Shown here: piece after piece, positions 9,561-17,746 of the stretch
How positions within the stretch are numbered: position 1 is the first letter of the stretch
How the letters are laid out: each line of letters starts with the position of its first letter
From: Streptomyces sp. NBC_00370
GTDB lineage: Bacteria > Actinomycetota > Actinomycetes > Streptomycetales > Streptomycetaceae
Direction: 5' to 3'
DNA: 64,000 nucleotides
Assembly (NCBI RefSeq): GCF_036084755.1
Contig: NZ_CP107968.1
Coordinates: 2,486,501-2,550,500, forward strand
Program-made: the position numbers and the translations under genes
The notes under the pieces: generated by a model
Seen by the model: only the letters and a program-made list of their open reading frames with translations
Told to the model about the DNA's origin: nothing
Database searches by the model: none

Positions 9561-10439
9561 GTGACTTCGGACAAGGAACAGCCGACCTGGGCCCGGGAAG
9601 CGCTGGCCCGGATCGACCGCTATCAGGACGCGCTCCCCCGCAGGGCCGGGCGGGCGGAGGACTTCGGGCCGTTGACCCTGTTCGTGCGGCGCGACGGCGG
9701 AGGACCGCTGCACGCCCGCCCGTCCCCGGGCGGCGCTGCCGCACGGCGGGCGGTGCGCGCGGCTGATGTCGAGCGGGTACGCGACCGGCAGCGGGCGCTC
9801 GGTGTTCCCGAGGTCTTCGAATGGGTCGCCGAGTCGGCGCCCGAGCTGCGCGAGGCGGCGGAGGAGGCCGGACTGACCGTCCAGGAGAGGCCGTTGCTGG
9901 TCTTTCCCGCCGACGTACCAACACCTGTCGCGGCGGCGAGGGCCGTACCGGCCGGGATCTCCGTACGTACGGTCGCGGCCGACGACCCGAGGCTGGCGAG
10001 CGCGGTCGCCGTCGCGCATCTCGCCTTCGCCGAGCTGGGCACGCATGTCGGTACGGCGGGCGCGGCCGAACTGGCTGTCGCCGTACGGGTGTACGCGCCG
10101 GAGACCGCGCGGACGGCCGGGCAGATCCGCGCGGGTACGAAGACCGTCGTCGCGGCGGTGGAGGTGACGGCGGGCGGCAGGGCCGGGGGCGCGCTCAGCT
10201 CCGGAGTGCTGCCCGGCGTGATCGACGGCTGCACCGAGATCAGCGCGGTCGGCACCCTGCCTGCCGCGCGGCGGCGCGGCCTTGCCGGGGCGGTCACGGC
10301 GCGGCTGGTGGCCGAGGCACGTGAACTCGGCGCGCGGACGGTGTTCTTGGGCGCGACGGACGAGACGGTGGCCCGCGTCTACGGCAGGCTCGGCTTCCGC
10401 CGGGTGGGTACGTTCCTGGAGGCGGAACCGGCGCGTTGA
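9561..10439 (+). CDS. GNAT-family N-acetyltransferase
   Basis: Protein of 292 residues with a C-terminal GNAT fold. The acetyl-CoA binding stretch 'VGTLPAARRRGLAGAVTARLVAEA' (about residue 235) matches motif A, and 'VARVYGRLGFRRVG' is the usual terminal motif B. The N-terminal 130 residues are a less conserved extension seen in several Streptomyces acetyltransferases. GTG 9561 is chosen as start ('VTSDKEQPTWAREAL'); the upstream region would overlap the divergent kinase promoter. No convincing ribosome binding site is visible, so start choice is moderate. Acceptor substrate unknown. Confidence 0.85.
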   Translation: MTSDKEQPTWAREALARIDRYQDALPRRAGRAEDFGPLTLFVRRDGGGPLHARPSPGGAAARRAVRAADVERVRDRQRALGVPEVFEWVAESAPELREAAEEAGLTVQERPLLVFPADVPTPVAAARAVPAGISVRTVAADDPRLASAVAVAHLAFAELGTHVGTAGAAELAVAVRVYAPETARTAGQIRAGTKTVVAAVEVTAGGRAGGALSSGVLPGVIDGCTEISAVGTLPAARRRGLAGAVTARLVAEARELGARTVFLGATDETVARVYGRLGFRRVGTFLEAEPAR

Positions 10440-10456
10440 GCGTTTCAGCTGACCGT

Positions 10457-11338
10457 TCAGAGGTCGAGCTGGAACTCCAGCGAGGTGTGCGTGGGGACGT
10501 ACCCGAGCGCGTCGTTGATGCTCCGCATGGGCCGGTTGCTGTCGGCGGTGTCGGTCAACAGACCGTCGAGTTCCGGGTGTTGTTCGCGCGCCTGGCGGAT
10601 CGACTCGGCCTTCATCCAGCGGCCGAGGCCGTGCCCGCGGTGGAGCGGCAGCACCGCCGTGCCGTAGTGCTGACCGTCGCCCGTACCGGCACCGGGGACG
10701 ACGAGTTCGGTGAACCCGGCGATCGAGCCGTCCGACTCGGCCACGGCGGCGACGGTGTGCAGCACGTCGCCCCGGTCCTCGACGGCGCGCGCCGCGGCCT
10801 TGACCCGCGCGGCGTCCCAGACCTGGCGCCCGTAGTCGGCGTCCTCCAGCGGCATGTCGTCCATGGCCCGGCGGGACGCGGTGAACGTGTCGAGCAGTTC
10901 GTCGGGCACCGTGCCGGACCACGACGTCAGCCGGTACCCAGGGTGCGGGCGCTCGACGAGGGCGGTGAGCGCGGCGGTGTCGGCGGCGGCGAGCGGCAGC
11001 CGGGTGTGCGTCAGCGCCAGCACCTTGCGGAAGCCACGGGCCGGCAGGAACTCCTCCCCCGCCGAGCCCGGGTCCGGCTGCGCGATGACGGTACGCCGCC
11101 CGTCCGCACGGGCGGCGGCGACGGCGGCGTCCAGCAGCGCGGACCCGACGCCGGCCCGGCGCTCGGCCGGGTGCACCCGCAGATCGAGTTCGGCGAGATG
11201 TTCCTGACCGGCCCGGGTGAATACCCGCAGGAACGCCGTACCGACCGGACTCCCGTCCACACCGACGCCGAGCCATACGAGCCGGTGACTCGTGGCACTG
11301 CGGTCGGGATCGACCAGCGGGACGACACGTATCGGCAA
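10457..11338 (-). CDS. GNAT acetyltransferase with two GNAT domains
   Basis: A 293-residue protein that appears to hold tandem GNAT domains, as in mycothiol synthase-like and several antibiotic-modifying enzymes. The N-terminal copy has 'LRVHPAERRAGVGSALLDAAV' (about residue 75), and the C-terminal copy has 'VLPLHRGHGLGRWMKAESI' (about 225) followed by 'SNRPMRSINDALGYVP'. The latter 'N..M..IN..LGF/Y' ending is typical of the C-terminal domain of this group. Convergent with the preceding GNAT gene (17-bp gap). Substrate unknown; it lacks features that would make it MshD specifically. Confidence 0.85.
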   Translation of the reverse strand: MPIRVVPLVDPDRSATSHRLVWLGVGVDGSPVGTAFLRVFTRAGQEHLAELDLRVHPAERRAGVGSALLDAAVAAARADGRRTVIAQPDPGSAGEEFLPARGFRKVLALTHTRLPLAAADTAALTALVERPHPGYRLTSWSGTVPDELLDTFTASRRAMDDMPLEDADYGRQVWDAARVKAAARAVEDRGDVLHTVAAVAESDGSIAGFTELVVPGAGTGDGQHYGTAVLPLHRGHGLGRWMKAESIRQAREQHPELDGLLTDTADSNRPMRSINDALGYVPTHTSLEFQLDL

Positions 11339-11395
11339 GGCGTCTCCGTCAGGAACGGGGGATCGCGGCGCGGGCCGCGGCGGCGCTCCCCAGTA

Positions 11396-12385
11396 TCACT
11401 GCTGGAAGTGGCCGGGTCCCACGACTTTCCACTGCTTGGTGTCCGGGGTCTTGACGGCGGAGTACGGAACGTTGAAGTCCAGTACCTGCTTGGTGGTGCG
11501 CTTGATCGCCCACAGTGTGGGCTTCTTGGCGGACCGGTCCCAGGCGATGGCCTGGCCCTCGACGTCCGGCAGGGTGACGGTCGCGTCCCAGGTCAGGTCC
11601 GAACTCTCGGCCGGGATGCTCATCACGTACGCCTCGCCGAGGTCGTGCCCGGTGAGCCAGAGCCGGCCGTCAGGACCCCAGGAGCCGCCGGAGTTGCTCA
11701 TGGGCCGCACCCGGTCGAGGATCGCCTGCGGGAGCGTCCAGGACTGCTCGACGGCGAACTTGTCGTTCATCTTCACGATCTGGGTGTTGTCCGTCTTCCC
11801 GTACGGCTCGGTCTGCCCGGACCCGACGATGTCGTAGTTGGCGAACCCGGCCCACCAGGCGCCGTCGTGGCGGTCGAGCCAGGTCAGCGAGCCGCGGTAG
11901 ATGCCGAAGCTGAAGGTGTCGAGGTGCCGCATGGTGCGGGTGTCGAAGACCTCGACCGAGCTTTTCTCCGGGTACGTGCTGTAGTTGGACGTCGCGGCGT
12001 AGAGCTTGTCCCCGACCACGGCGGCGCTGTCCATGTGCGTGATCGGGCCGCCCGCGTCGCCGACGAACTGGAGCAGCGGCTTGCCGGTGGCCCTGTCGTG
12101 CTTGGTGATGGTGCTGTTGTTGACCGCGTAGAAGTACTTCTTGTCGACGGCGACGCCCTGGTTGGCGTCGAAGGTGTCGTACGACCTGGCGAGCGTCGCG
12201 GTGAGGGTGGGCGGCGCGGGTACGGCGGCGGGTGCCTTGACGGGCGCCTGCACGCTGTCCGTGGCCTGCGCCCTGTCCGCGGCCTGCGCAGGACCGGCGG
12301 CCTGCGCGGGCAGCCCGAACCCCAGCAGCGCGCCGGCGGTGATCGAGACGACGGCTCCGGTGACGATTTTCGTTCTGACGAGCAT
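11396..12385 (-). CDS. Secreted protein, probable beta-propeller
   Basis: Exported protein of 329 residues. Start MLVRTKIV has 'ggagg' six bases upstream (the ATG four codons earlier does not). A clear Sec signal peptide of about 32 residues ends at 'LPAQAAG', followed by an Ala/Pro-rich spacer to about residue 65. The mature part has repeated short beta-strand units of the type 'VVGDKLYAATSNYSTY', 'SSVEVFDTRTMRHLDTF', 'YVMSIPAESSDL', which read like propeller blades of the six-bladed/PQQ-like kind. No catalytic motif is recognised. Neighbouring genes do not point to a role. Confidence 0.7.
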   Translation of the reverse strand: MLVRTKIVTGAVVSITAGALLGFGLPAQAAGPAQAADRAQATDSVQAPVKAPAAVPAPPTLTATLARSYDTFDANQGVAVDKKYFYAVNNSTITKHDRATGKPLLQFVGDAGGPITHMDSAAVVGDKLYAATSNYSTYPEKSSVEVFDTRTMRHLDTFSFGIYRGSLTWLDRHDGAWWAGFANYDIVGSGQTEPYGKTDNTQIVKMNDKFAVEQSWTLPQAILDRVRPMSNSGGSWGPDGRLWLTGHDLGEAYVMSIPAESSDLTWDATVTLPDVEGQAIAWDRSAKKPTLWAIKRTTKQVLDFNVPYSAVKTPDTKQWKVVGPGHFQQ

Positions 12386-12551
12386 GTTGTCCTCCACGAA
12401 GGGTGTGGGCCCGGCGGCGGTGACCGGACCAGTTCCTTACGCGAATGACGCGAACTGCCCCGGCCCGCCGCCGAGAACACTCCCGCCCCGTCCACTCCCC
12501 CGTGCAAACTCGACCCGACCGCACCATGAACCGATCACGTAGGGACGGCGC

Positions 12552-12923
12552 ATGCCGCTATCGCTCCACCACATCGTCATCGACGCCCACGACCTGCCTG
12601 CCCTGGCCCGCTTCTGGTCCCAGGTGCTGGACTGGCGGATCCTCTCCGAACGCCCCCGCGAGGTGGTGATCGGCCCGTCCGAAACGGCCCCGGTCGGCAT
12701 CTGCTTCATGCCGGTCCCCGACCGGAAGACCACCAAGAACCGCCTCCACCTGGACCTGACCCCGTCCGCCGAGGACCGGGAGGCAGAAATCGCCCGCGTC
12801 CTCGCCCTGGGCGCGACCCGGGTGGACGTGGGCCAGTCGGGGACGGAGTCCTGGACGGTCCTGGCGGACCCGGAAGGCAACGAGTTCTGCGTGATCCGCG
12901 CCAAGACGACCCTGATCGCCTGA
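12552..12923 (+). CDS. VOC-superfamily (glyoxalase-like) protein
   Basis: Small 123-residue protein with the vicinal-oxygen-chelate fold. 'LHHIVIDAHDLPALARFWSQVLDW' is the first beta-alpha-beta unit, 'NRLHLDLTPSAEDREAEIARVLALGA' the second, and 'WTVLADPEGNEFCVI' the terminal unit with the conserved 'DPEGNEFC'. The family includes glyoxalases, dioxygenases and antibiotic-binding proteins; the conserved His and Glu metal-ligand positions are present, but the reaction cannot be told. ATG 12552 has 'ggga' upstream. Convergent with the NmrA-like gene (15-bp gap). Confidence 0.88.
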   Translation: MPLSLHHIVIDAHDLPALARFWSQVLDWRILSERPREVVIGPSETAPVGICFMPVPDRKTTKNRLHLDLTPSAEDREAEIARVLALGATRVDVGQSGTESWTVLADPEGNEFCVIRAKTTLIA

Positions 12924-12938
12924 CGAAGTCGCGGACCG

Positions 12939-13784
12939 TCAACTACTCGACCGCAGCTCCCTTTCAGCGAGAGCGCGGAAGGTGCCTGCGGGGCGGCCGG
13001 TGAGGCGCTGGACGTTGTCGGTGACGCGGTCCTCGGACCCCTCGGCGATGGCCCGGTCCATGCCGGCGAGCAGCGCGGCGAACTCCGCCGGAATCTGCGC
13101 CGCGAGGCGGTCGCGCAGTTGCTCGTACGACAACTGGCGGTGGATCACCGGCCGTCCGGTGACCTCGGTGGTGATGGCGGCGATCTCGTCGTAGCTCAGC
13201 ACCTCGGGCCCGGTGAGGACGAGATCGGTGTTGGGGGCCTGTTCGCCGGTCAGGGCGCTGACGGCGACGGCCGCGATGTCCTCGGCATCGACGAAGCCGA
13301 CGCGGCCGCTCCCGGTCGCGGACCGGATGACGCCCTCCTCGCGGATGCTCTCGGCGTGTGCGTGCGCGCCGGTGAAGTTCTGCATGAACCAGGAGGGCCG
13401 CAGCACCGCCCACTCGTCGAACAGACCGGGCAGCGCCTGGTGCACCGCGCCCACCGCCGGTCCGCCCTCGGGGATGGCCGAGGAACTGAGAAGCACGGCG
13501 CGGCGCACGCCGGCGGTACGGGCCTGGCGGAGGAACGGCAGCATGACGGTCGCGGGGTCGGAGTCGCCCAGCGGCGGAATGAGGTAGACGCGGTCGACCC
13601 CTTCGAGGGCGGCGGCATGCGTGCCGGGCTCGTACCAGTCGAAGGCCACCGGCTCCGCGCCGGCGACGGGGGCGGCCCGACGGCTGGCGGCTTTGACCCG
13701 GTGACCCGCGGCTGCGAGCTGCGCCGCGGTACGGCTCCCTGTGGTGCCGGTCGCGCCGATGACCAGAGTGGCGGCGCCGGTCAT
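12939..13784 (-). CDS. NmrA-like NAD(P)-binding protein / atypical SDR
   Basis: Rossmann-fold protein of 281 residues related to NmrA, HSCARG and quinone oxidoreductase-2 (QorB). The nucleotide-binding loop 'LVIGATGTTGSRTAAQLAAAG' opens the protein, 'VYLIPPLGD' and 'VLLSSSAI' follow, and 'RPSWFMQNF' is the family mark near residue 135. Its ATG overlaps the stop of the upstream NTF2-like gene by 4 bp (ATGA), so the two are translationally coupled in one operon read from the divergent TetR promoter region. It probably acts as an NAD(P)H-dependent reductase or redox sensor; substrate unknown. Confidence 0.88.
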   Translation of the reverse strand: MTGAATLVIGATGTTGSRTAAQLAAAGHRVKAASRRAAPVAGAEPVAFDWYEPGTHAAALEGVDRVYLIPPLGDSDPATVMLPFLRQARTAGVRRAVLLSSSAIPEGGPAVGAVHQALPGLFDEWAVLRPSWFMQNFTGAHAHAESIREEGVIRSATGSGRVGFVDAEDIAAVAVSALTGEQAPNTDLVLTGPEVLSYDEIAAITTEVTGRPVIHRQLSYEQLRDRLAAQIPAEFAALLAGMDRAIAEGSEDRVTDNVQRLTGRPAGTFRALAERELRSSS

Positions 13785-14206
13785 CGACCGCTCCTCGTGA
13801 AGTCGGTCCCGGGTTCGAGGACGGCGAGGGGGTTCCAGTAGTCGCGGTACGAGGTGAAGCGGCCGTCCCGGACGGTCACGACGGCGATGTACGTCATGTC
13901 GAAGGCGCTGTCGGTCTCCACCCGGCGCCCGACGCCGCGCATCTCGACCACGATGACCTCCGGCTCTGCGGTCTCGTGGATCCGCAGGGCGGGGAAGTCG
14001 TGCAGATCGATGTGGTCCGGGTAGTGCCGCATGTAGTCGGCGACGGCTTCCTTGCCGTCCAGACGCGCGGGCCAGCCTTCGGGGGCGAAGGGGAATTCCA
14101 TGACGCCGTCCTCGGCCCAGAGGCCGACCCAGCCGGACATGTCCTTGTCCAGCAGCAGTCGCAGACTGTGGCGGTAGAGATCCGCCGGGGAAGTCGGTGC
14201 GGACAT
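13781..14206 (-). CDS. NTF2-like (SnoaL/limonene-hydrolase fold) protein
   Basis: A 141-residue protein with the compact NTF2-like cone fold: 'YRHSLRLLLDKDMSGWVGLWAEDGVMEFPFAPEG' at the N-terminus and the closing strands 'VRDGRFTSYRDYWNPLAVLE'. Such proteins act as polyketide cyclases, isomerases, hydrolases or ligand binders. First gene of a two-gene operon with the NmrA-like gene, divergent from a TetR regulator, with two matching dyads in between. That arrangement suggests a small inducible unit for a stress or detoxification function, which is inference only. Confidence 0.85.
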   Translation of the reverse strand: MSAPTSPADLYRHSLRLLLDKDMSGWVGLWAEDGVMEFPFAPEGWPARLDGKEAVADYMRHYPDHIDLHDFPALRIHETAEPEVIVVEMRGVGRRVETDSAFDMTYIAVVTVRDGRFTSYRDYWNPLAVLEPGTDFTRSGR

Positions 14207-14226
14207 GAGTATCCTCCGTCTCATAC

Positions 14227-14249
14227 AATCCGGACCTCGGGTCCGGATT
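14227..14249. promoter_or_regulatory. Operator dyad 1 for the TetR/NTF2-NmrA divergent unit
   Basis: Perfect inverted repeat AATCCGGACC-N3-GGTCCGGATT, 21 bp from the NTF2-like start. The core CGGACC-N3-GGTCCG recurs in dyad 2. Position and repetition argue for the binding site of the adjacent TetR protein. Confidence 0.75.
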
Positions 14250-14260
14250 GATTCAAAGAT

Positions 14261-14277
14261 ACGGACCCTGGGTCCGT
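14261..14277. promoter_or_regulatory. Operator dyad 2 for the TetR/NTF2-NmrA divergent unit
   Basis: Perfect inverted repeat ACGGACC-N3-GGTCCGT, sharing the CGGACC-N3-GGTCCG core with dyad 1. The dyad centres are 31 bp apart, about three helical turns, so two TetR dimers could sit on the same face of DNA. It ends 20 bp before the TetR start, allowing autoregulation. Confidence 0.75.
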
Positions 14278-14297
14278 TTCGCAAACGAAGGAGCACC

Positions 14298-14873
14298 ATG
14301 ACCGAGCGCAAGCCCCGCAAGGACGCCGCCCGTAACCGGGAGGCCGTCCTGGCGGCAGCCGACGCGCTCTTCGCCCGCGGCGAGAGCCCCGAAGAGATCA
14401 CCATGGCCGACATCGCGGCGGCGGCCGGCGTCGGCAAGGGCACGCTCTTCCGCGCGTTCGGCGACCGCCCGGGCCTGCTCCGCGCGCTGTACGAGACGCG
14501 ACTCGAACCACTCGGAGAGGCGATCGAGACCGGCCCCCCACCCCTGGGCCCCGCCACCCCACCCCGCGACCGCCTGCCGGCCCTGCTCGACGCCGTCCTC
14601 TGCTTCAAACTCGACAACCGCCGCCTGGCCCTGGCCTTGGAGGAGAGCGGGAGCAACAGCCCTTACCAGGCTGAGCATTACGAGCGCTGGCACCACCTGC
14701 TCCGAGCCGTGCTGGAGCAAATCCCGGGCCTCCCCGACCCCGAATTCACGGCCCACGCCCTACTCGCCGCGACCCGCGCCGACCTGGTCGAACACCTGGC
14801 GGAGAAGGAGCGGGTACCGCGCGACCAAATGCGCGCACAGCTGGCAGCCTTCACCGCCAGGGTCCTGGGCTGA
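14298..14873 (+). CDS. TetR-family transcriptional regulator
   Basis: A 191-residue one-component regulator. The N-terminal helix-turn-helix is typical: 'NREAVLAAADALFARG', 'EITMADIAAAAGVGKGTLFRAFGDRPGLLRALYE' (residues about 10-60). The C-terminal ligand/dimer domain belongs to the SbtR-like type by general appearance. Start MTERKPRK follows 'gaaggagcacc'. It faces the NTF2-like/NmrA operon across 91 bp holding two copies of the same dyad, so it very likely represses that operon and itself. Ligand unknown. Confidence 0.92.
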   Translation: MTERKPRKDAARNREAVLAAADALFARGESPEEITMADIAAAAGVGKGTLFRAFGDRPGLLRALYETRLEPLGEAIETGPPPLGPATPPRDRLPALLDAVLCFKLDNRRLALALEESGSNSPYQAEHYERWHHLLRAVLEQIPGLPDPEFTAHALLAATRADLVEHLAEKERVPRDQMRAQLAAFTARVLG

Positions 14874-14903
14874 TCCCCTCGCCCCTGAGGGCAGACACGA
14901 CAA

Positions 14904-14932
14904 CGGGCCGACGGTTCGCACCCGTCGGCCCG
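14904..14932. terminator. Bidirectional hairpin terminator
   Basis: CGGGCCGACGG-N7-CCGTCGGCCCG, an 11-bp perfect stem between the convergent TetR and glnA2 genes. No T-run, as is common in Streptomyces. Confidence 0.8.
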
Positions 14933-14952
14933 GCGTCGCGTTCGGTCTGCGG

Positions 14953-16314
14953 CTACAGCACCGGGAGGCTCTTGCGGAGTTCGAAGGCCGTTACCTCGCT
15001 CCGGTACTCCTCCCACTCCTGCTTCTTGTTGCGGAGAAAGAAGTCGAAGACGTGCTCGCCCAGCGTTTCCGCCACCAGTTCGCTGCGTTCCATCAGGGCG
15101 ATGGCCTCGCCGAGGTTCTGCGGGAGAGGTTCGATGCCCATCGCGCGGCGTTCGGCGTCGGAGAGGGCCCAGACGTCGTCGTCGGCGCCTGCCGGGAGTT
15201 CGTAGCCCTCCTCGATGCCCTTCAGGCCCGCGGCGACCAGGACCGCGTAGGTGAGGTAGGGGTTGGCGCCCGAGTCGATGGAGCGGACCTCCACGCGCGC
15301 CGAGCCCGTCTTGCCCGGCTTGTACATCGGGACGCGGATCAGGGCCGAGCGGTTGTTGTGGCCCCAGCAGATGTACGAGGGGGCCTCGCCGCCCGAGCCG
15401 GCCGTGCGGCTGGAGCCGCCCCAGATGCGCTTGTACGAGTTGACCCACTGGTTGGTGACGGCGGAAATCTCGGCGGCGTGCTTCAGCAGGCCGGCGATGA
15501 AGGAGCGGCCCACCTTCGACAGCTGGTACTCGGCGCCCGACTCGTAGAACGCGTTGCGGTCGCCCTCGAAGAGGGAGAGGTGGGTGTGCATGCCCGAGCC
15601 CGGGTACTCCGAGAACGGCTTCGGCATGAACGTGGCCTGGACGCCCTGCTCCAGCGCGACCTGCTTCATGACCAGCCGGAACGTCATGACGTTGTCGGCG
15701 GTGGACAGCGCGTCCGCGTAGCGGAGGTCGATCTCCTGCTGGCCCGGGGCGCCCTCGTGGTGGCTGAACTCCACGGAGATGCCCATGGATTCGAGCATCG
15801 TGATCGCCTGGCGGCGGAAGTCCATGCCCACGTTCTGCGGGGTGTGGTCGAAGTAGCCCGAGCTGTCGGCGGGGGTCGGGCGGGTGCCGTCGACCGGCTT
15901 GTCCTTCAGCAGGAAGAACTCGATCTCGGGGTGGGTGTAGAAGGTGAAACCCAGGTCGGAGGTCTTGGCCAGCATCCGCTTCAGCACGTAGCGCGGATCG
16001 GCGAAGGACGGCGAGCCGTCGGGCATCAGAATGTCGCAGAACATCCGGGCCGTGCCGGGCGCCTCGGCGCGCCAGGGCAGGATCTGGAAGGTCGCCGGGT
16101 CCGGCTTGGCGATCATGTCGGACTCGTAGACGCGGGCGAAGCCCTCGATCGCCGAGCCGTCGAAGCCCATGCCCTCGTCGAAGGCCTGCTCCAGCTCGGC
16201 GGGCGCGACGGCGACCGACTTCAGGAAACCGAGAACATCGGTGAACCACAGACGCACGAAGCGGATGTCGCGCTCCTCCAGCGTCCGGAGCACGAATTCC
16301 TGCTGCTTATCCAT
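14953..16314 (-). CDS. glnA2: GlnA2-type gamma-glutamylpolyamine synthetase (glutamine synthetase-like)
   Basis: Glutamine synthetase-fold protein of 453 residues. The N-terminus 'MDKQQEFVLRTLEERDIRFV' and the lack of the usual GSI opening mark it as the GlnA2 paralogue; in S. coelicolor GlnA2 is known to glutamylate polyamines rather than make glutamine. Catalytic-domain marks are present: 'FDGSAIEGFARVYESDM' (about residue 52), 'GMHTHLSLFEGDRNAFYES', 'VTNQWVNSYKRI' and 'VEVRSIDSGANPYL'. An ATG six codons upstream exists, but the MDKQQ start fits the known protein length. At the position of the GSI-beta adenylylation loop it reads 'EGYELPAGADD'; whether GlnE acts on it is unknown. Convergent with TetR; a 270-bp space to the MarR gene holds its promoter. 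Confidence 0.93.
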   Translation of the reverse strand: MDKQQEFVLRTLEERDIRFVRLWFTDVLGFLKSVAVAPAELEQAFDEGMGFDGSAIEGFARVYESDMIAKPDPATFQILPWRAEAPGTARMFCDILMPDGSPSFADPRYVLKRMLAKTSDLGFTFYTHPEIEFFLLKDKPVDGTRPTPADSSGYFDHTPQNVGMDFRRQAITMLESMGISVEFSHHEGAPGQQEIDLRYADALSTADNVMTFRLVMKQVALEQGVQATFMPKPFSEYPGSGMHTHLSLFEGDRNAFYESGAEYQLSKVGRSFIAGLLKHAAEISAVTNQWVNSYKRIWGGSSRTAGSGGEAPSYICWGHNNRSALIRVPMYKPGKTGSARVEVRSIDSGANPYLTYAVLVAAGLKGIEEGYELPAGADDDVWALSDAERRAMGIEPLPQNLGEAIALMERSELVAETLGEHVFDFFLRNKKQEWEEYRSEVTAFELRKSLPVL

Positions 16315-16584
16315 GTTTGCTGTCCTACCCATCTTTGCTGGTCAGGCCATCCGCTCCGATGCCGAGGGCACGTGGGGGGCTCCTGGGGGCACGCATCGGC
16401 ACACGAGCATCCCACCGCACGATTTCCAGCACGTTGCGAGGTTCTGTACGGGGCCTCGCGACGGGGTGGAAGTACGTCCCCGCTGCCCATAGTGCCTGCC
16501 CAGACGGCGTGCGGCTAACAGTGGACCGCAATCGGCGCCGCAAGGGGGAGCAAAACGGGAGGTAAGAGGAGGAAAAGAAAGGGG

Positions 16585-17172
16585 TCAGGAGGCGTGTCGT
16601 GGGTGGGTGTCCGACCAGCCGGGGGGATAGGCCTCCGCCGTGTCACCGGGAATCGCCGGCTCCCCGCCCGCCTCGGTGAACGCGGCGAGCGCGGTGACCA
16701 GTGCCGACCGCTGGCCGGGGCTGAGCCGCTGGACGATCGCCGCGACCTCGCGGTGGCGCGCGGCCTTCACCTCGGCGACCAGCCGGCGCCCCTCGGGGGT
16801 CAGCCGCAGCATCGTCTCGCGCCGGTTGTCGGGGTTGCTCTGCCGGTCGGCGAGGCCCGCGGCGATCAGCCGGTCCAGCATCCGCATCGCCGTGGACGGA
16901 TTCACCCCGAGCCGCTCGGCCAGCTGCACCAGCTTGGCGTCGCCGTGCGCCGCGAGCACCATCAGCAGCCGGAACTGCGGCAGGGTGACGCCCTCGGTGA
17001 CGGCGGCGAGGGAACGGGCGGACACGGCGATCAGCAGCCGGGAGGCCGCCAGGACCGCGGCGGTCACGTCGTCGACGCCCGGTTCGGCTTCCGGGGCGTC
17101 GGACGCGTTCGGCACGGCCTCCCCCGTACCGTCCGATTCGTCCGGTGAGGGCGGCTCTGCGGGCTCGGTCAT
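16585..17172 (-). CDS. MarR-family transcriptional regulator
   Basis: A 195-residue winged-helix regulator with an acidic N-terminal extension of about 40 residues. The MarR DNA-binding domain is clear: 'LPQFRLLMVLAAHGDAKLVQLAERLGVNPSTAMRMLDRLIAAGLADRQSNPDNRRETMLRLTPEG' spans about residues 77-140 (helix 3 'VNPSTAMRMLDRLI', wing 'NPDNRRE'). Start MTEPAEPP at 17172 is supported by 'agag' upstream. Divergent from a small secreted-protein gene with an 80-bp spacer; no strong dyad seen there. Regulon unknown. Confidence 0.9.
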   Translation of the reverse strand: MTEPAEPPSPDESDGTGEAVPNASDAPEAEPGVDDVTAAVLAASRLLIAVSARSLAAVTEGVTLPQFRLLMVLAAHGDAKLVQLAERLGVNPSTAMRMLDRLIAAGLADRQSNPDNRRETMLRLTPEGRRLVAEVKAARHREVAAIVQRLSPGQRSALVTALAAFTEAGGEPAIPGDTAEAYPPGWSDTHPRHAS

Positions 17173-17252
17173 GGCTCTTTGTACCGCGTCGGACCCCACT
17201 CCCGTACCGCACTGTGCCCTACCGAGGGTCGTACGCACTACGATCTGCGCCC

Positions 17253-17663
17253 ATGGGGGGACCGCGGCACCGGCAGCGAATACGGGTCACGCGTCCCACG
17301 GCGCTGCTGGGTGCCGTGGCGACGCTGTTCGCCGCACTCCTCATCTGTACCGGCGCCGACCACCCCCGTACGACAGAGGCGACGAACGCGACCGGCGCGT
17401 CCGGCATGACCCTGGTCACCGGCGCCGGGGCCGAACATCCCGCCGAGGCCGCCTTCGTCTGCCCGTACGACCCCACAGGCTGCAGCCTGTTCCCGCATCT
17501 GAGCCCGGCCGTACTCACCGTGCCGCCGCCGGCCGCGCCGCTCGGCGCCGACGTACAGCCCGTACGTCTCGAACTGCCCCACCCCGACGGCCGGTCGCTC
17601 CGGTCCGGCGGGGCGCGGGCCCGGGCGCCCGACCTCCATGTCCTTCAAGTGCTGCGCACCTGA
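17253..17663 (+). CDS. Small secreted or membrane-anchored protein of unknown function
   Basis: A 136-residue protein with one hydrophobic segment ('TALLGAVATLFAALLICTGADH', about residues 15-36) preceded by an Arg-rich start, so exported or anchored by its N-terminus. The outer part contains a pair of Cys in 'FVCPYDPTGCSLFPHLSP', plus His and Pro residues. No family recognised. It is followed after 83 bp by the DUF3105-DUF305 pair, and the three may form one extracytoplasmic unit. Start ATG 17253 is preceded by a weak site; a frame open further upstream to 17145 runs into the divergent promoter. Confidence 0.6.
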   Translation: MGGPRHRQRIRVTRPTALLGAVATLFAALLICTGADHPRTTEATNATGASGMTLVTGAGAEHPAEAAFVCPYDPTGCSLFPHLSPAVLTVPPPAAPLGADVQPVRLELPHPDGRSLRSGGARARAPDLHVLQVLRT

Positions 17664-17746
17664 CGGAGCCGGTTTCCCCAGGCCACGGAGTCCCGCCCGG
17701 GATTCCTCCTCCGTCCCCACAGCCACCCCCATAAGGACACGACATC

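Noticed and set aside
14953-16314. Main glutamine synthetase GlnA (GSI-beta)
   Set aside because: The N-terminus and overall sequence fit the GlnA2 paralogue; the typical GSI opening is absent.
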